The position numbers and the translations under genes are program-made. Positions 61,046 through 64,000 of a DNA stretch of 64,000 bases are shown one piece after another (the stretch's first letter is position 1; each line of letters starts with the position of its first letter). Below the pieces are notes generated by a model, which saw only the letters and a program-made list of their open reading frames with translations, ran no database searches and was not told where the DNA came from. The stretch is from Tachypleus tridentatus (Eukaryota > Arthropoda > Merostomata > Xiphosura > Limulidae), in NCBI RefSeq assembly GCF_004210375.1, contig NC_134831.1:46472035-46536034 (forward strand), given 5' to 3'.

Positions 61046-61469
61046 CTGTGAAAAAAAATGTTAATTTATTTTGTGGCGTGACGTTTGAAATAATCATTTT
61101 AAATGTTATATCATTTTGTAAGTTAATAAACGTTTTGCATAAACTATATTTTATCTGGTTATAATTGCAACGATATGTATTTGCATCACAAGACAAATCC
61201 ACTTTATTATAGATTTACGGGATTATTCAGAAGTGCATAAAAAAAGAAAGCGAAACCATGTCTACACATTAGTGACAGTTCCACTTCAAAATATGGCACT
61301 AACCACTATCGCCATTCTGTTATATATCCTAACCTCAATTGTCATATCTAACTTCAAATATAATTTTTTTGCGAAATCAAGTTTCACAAACGTAGAGGCA
61401 GAGAACAATCACTGAAGGCAATCTAACGTCAGTAAATTCCATTGTGAATTAACCATTGTAATCCATTGT

Positions 61470-61525
61470 AATCAATTGTTACGAAACTGTGTTGCATATT
61501 CTAGTACGTTGCTGCTATCGCAAAA
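61470..61525 (-). pseudogene. Transporter copy 4, exon 2, truncated
   Basis: FAIAATY is followed by TAG where copy 1 has TGG (Trp), then NMQHSFVTI. The rest of the exon and its donor are deleted. Confidence 0.75.
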
Positions 61526-61864
61526 CTAAGAGACAAAAATATTTTATTTAACATGAATAAATACGCTGGTACGAGAACTACGAGAATTACACACATATGA
61601 AATTCACATTAACAAAAAAGTATATATTATATGTAGAGCTGTCTCTCCTATTCAATTTTACCACTTTGATATTTGCTCTATCAAAACAGTGTCATTATTT
61701 TGGATTACCTTCTCTTCCTTTATCTATACAATATATTTTTGTTGTGCAGATATAGCGCCACCATCTCTAATCTTCCTACGTAACAACAACATATTTCATA
61801 ATTATATATCACAACGTCATCTTTGTTTTCTTGCCGAAAAACTATAAGGTTTTTCTGACTATAA

Positions 61865-63475
61865 GGTTTCTAAGAAGAATCGCAGATATGGCGAAAACAA
61901 GGCTTCCGTTCTAAATATACGAATGTGTGCTTAAAATTATTGGAAACCATAGATGAATGATTAATACTCTTTCGCCGTGTTTAGAAGTCTCTAGGCTTAT
62001 AACCCTCAAAATCAAATATTCATACCCGTGGTGGGCCGAGAATAGATTGTGTCTTTTTGAGCCTAATAACACTACAAACTAGGAGTGCAACAATGCACAG
62101 TTGCTATCTGTAGATATTTTATGAAACTACAGAATAACAACTATTTTTCTTGAATAAAACATTACAACAAAATATTCGAAAATAGTTGAATTGTTTATTC
62201 GTTAAAAGAAAAAAAAACACATAAAGTACTTGATAAAACAAAACACGGGGATACATCAGGATATACCATGACTGGGTTTTATCTATTTCTTTCGCTTTTG
62301 TTTCTTTTTCATAGTTGTTTTGATTTATAGAAAGTTTCGCCTAAAGTATGTTATACATTGTGTTTCCTTTTAACCAGAATTTTTATATTAAACTACTCTT
62401 GTTTATTTTCTTTTTTACTTTGATGATACACATAAAAAAGTTAATTTCACTAACTGCTTAATACATCAGAAAACTTTAAACGTAATAACTGTTATTAGTG
62501 CTGAACGAGATTCCTAGTCAGCACGTGAGATGTCAGTTGTTGTGTTATTAACATATAACATATTCTCCTTTGCTTTCAACTATGACTTTTTTATAATTTC
62601 CATAACCCAAAAAGTATCTAAAGATTAATAGCACGGGAAAAATCAGTGTCAGTATACAGAAGCTCTTTCAACTAATTTTATAATTTTGTTAAACCGAAAT
62701 CAGTTTTCCAACACTTAAAATTTATTATTTGCACTTGTAATTTAAATTTTTCACGTAATCTTTTGTTCTGCTGTTACAATCTCCACTACTATACAAATAT
62801 TTATGTTTTGAGATAAAGGTTGCCCCACAGCAAGTTAACAAGGTTTAAGCGTGTCTGTATAGGTGGGTCAAAATTCAAACCTTTAGCATAAATCTCAAGT
62901 TAAAAATAATATAATGAATTCTATAGAACTAAAACATTTTTGAAATCACTCTGTTTACCTCTAATAAAATAAAAATAAAAAAATTGTTAATGAAGACACC
63001 AGAAGACTTCAACGAGAGAACTTCTACATTTCGAAACTGAAAACATTACATCCTTATGAATTGAACAAATATTTTAATAACTCTACTGATTTGAATTTCA
63101 GTAATAATCATTGTATTGTTAATTTTTCTTTATAGATATTTTTTTTCGAAAAGTAAAAAACTAGAAATAAAGGAAATAATAAATTAAAATGGGTTAATTT
63201 ATGAGTATTAGTGTATTTTAATTATTTTTTAAAAAGACTTAACTTTGCAACATAAGAACATTAATGCCTGCGATAAGTTTTTGATTTTGGACACGATAAT
63301 GCAAAACACTTACTTGAAGATATAAAATATGTTTTAAAATTCAAAGGTTTATCAAGTTTCGAAAAAGTTAAAGCCCACCATCAGTTATAAATACGAAGTT
63401 CCATCTGGTCCGCCAATATATAATGTAGAGTGATAGCCAATGTATCTCCACCGCAATGTTGTTCTTACTTCCTCA
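61865..63475. repeat. Block X, copy 5
   Basis: It matches 6230-7690 and 34400-35840. It is noncoding and ends at a direct junction with block Z copy 5. The RT part is absent. Confidence 0.8.
61985..62060 (+). repeat. Family B SINE fragment
   Basis: TTCATACCCGTGGTGGGCCG with AGAATAGATTGTGTCTTTTTGA resembles the B box and tail of family B. The head is poorly preserved. Confidence 0.45.
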
Positions 63476-64000
63476 GATAATAATCACAAAAGAAAAAAAA
63501 AAGTTTAATCATCAGCAAGTTTATAATGGTATCTTTTGACCTGGTGATTATCAATCAGGATTTTCTACAATTTTCTCTAAAGGACATGTTATAAATACAG
63601 TGATATAAACACTTTTAAAACATTAGCTTCCAAAATATTCATAGCAATGTTTCTATATAATATATATAATGATAATGCATGTAGATGTTTAGTAAAGAGA
63701 ATCAGCTGGTATCTAGAAAAAATTATTTTATTTTTCAATGTTTCACTCTATGTTCTCATCATATCGAAAACACCTCACAAAGCACAAGACCTGATAAACC
63801 AAACAAATACATTGAAAATAAAGTTTACATTATTATACTATGTTACTAAAGATGTCATAGCATATGTCAATTATTCAATGAACCATTAACATATAGCATT
63901 TTACTTTATCAATTTGTTTTGAAAAACAGCTAATGAACATCTCGGTGTAACTATACTTTGAGATGAGTTAAAGAAATCCTTATCAAAGCAGCTACAAATG
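63476..64000. repeat. Block Z, copy 5 (3' flank of another transporter copy)
   Basis: The sequence matches 13880-14100, 25345-25650 and 56040-56530, the region downstream of exon 9. If the order holds, exon 9 of a fifth transporter copy begins about 150-250 bases beyond the window end. Confidence 0.75.

Larger units (their letters stand above)
56600..61525 (-). pseudogene. OFA-type MFS transporter, copy 4 (exons 9-2), broken
   Basis: This copy keeps the most exons (9, 8, 7, 6, 5, 4, 3 and part of 2), but exon 1 with the start codon is missing. Lesions: exon 2 has a nonsense codon and no 3' end; exons 3 and 4 create a TAA across their junction; exon 4 holds a SINE; exon 5 has a 1-base insertion and a TAG at 58896-58898; exon 7 has a 14-base insertion near its start; exon 8 has a 1-base deletion; exon 9 has lost its acceptor AG. 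Exon 6 is open. It is useful mainly for reconstructing the exon borders of the family. Confidence 0.83.
55430..61860. repeat. Block Z, copy 4 (transporter gene with flanks)
   Basis: It matches 13310-18650 of copy 1 and 25340-29820 of copy 2. At about 61470 a deletion removes the 3' part of exon 2 with adjacent intron. At 61865 the sequence passes directly into block X, so exon 1 and the 5' flank are absent. Confidence 0.84.

Noticed and set aside
1..64000. CRISPR arrays, operons or bacterial-type systems
   Set aside because: No regularly spaced repeats or compact gene clusters exist; introns, SINEs and LINEs show animal nuclear DNA.

Overview
The window is intron-rich, AT-rich invertebrate DNA packed with retroelements and contains no intact protein-coding gene that I can see. 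The dominant SINE (tRNA head reading CTCGTAA in the anticodon loop, tail ending in AGCTTTGTGCGAAATT) looks like the one I associate with horseshoe crabs (Xiphosura). That is memory, not a search, so 'chelicerate, probably horseshoe crab' is a moderate-confidence inference.

The main structure is a decayed tandem array of one multi-exon gene, all on the minus strand. It encodes a major facilitator superfamily transporter of the oxalate:formate antiporter (OFA) type, the group often named 'apicoplast pyruvate carrier-like' in invertebrates. Comparing copies gives nine coding exons and an ancestral protein of about 490 residues. Copy 1 (14282-20492) keeps exons 6 to 1. Copy 2 (25791-29498) keeps exons 9, 8, 7, 6, 5 and part of 2. 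Copy 3 (47466-47725) keeps only exon 1. Copy 4 (about 56600-61525) keeps exons 9 to 2. The 3' flank of a copy 5 starts near 63476. Every visible copy carries lesions: SINEs inside exons (copy 1 exon 1, copy 4 exon 4), frameshifts, nonsense codons, a lost splice acceptor and whole-exon deletions.

The duplicated unit is larger than the gene. Block X (5050-9720, again at 33640-37620, 49740-50385, 61865-63475 and a fragment at 38150-38345) holds a dead reverse transcriptase with motifs A, B and C still readable. Block Y (9840-12065, 45020-46735, 50390-52290) is noncoding. Block Z is the transporter gene with its flanks.

Layout: 370-5050, degenerate Jockey-like LINE on the minus strand; 5050-22260, unit 1 (X, Y, Z); 22300-23209, Penelope-like GIY-YIG end cut by a 500-N gap at 23210-23709; 23710-25340, a sequence repeated inverted near 42 kb, then the N-terminal part of a Tc1 transposase; 25340-31030, Z copy 2; 31030-31735, Penelope tail fused to the C-terminal part of a Tc1 transposase; 31740-33640, unassigned with a GC-rich island; 33640-49500, X, a CR1-like LINE (39120-40920), Y and Z copy 3; 49500-52290, Penelope fragment, X and Y; 52290-55430, unassigned; 55430-61860, Z copy 4; 61865-64000, X and the start of Z copy 5.

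At least fourteen copies or pieces of the Thr-like SINE and seven of a second tRNA-derived SINE are scattered through the window. The two families share a 3' tail. Several sit at the same place in different duplicated units, which orders the SINE insertions relative to the duplications.
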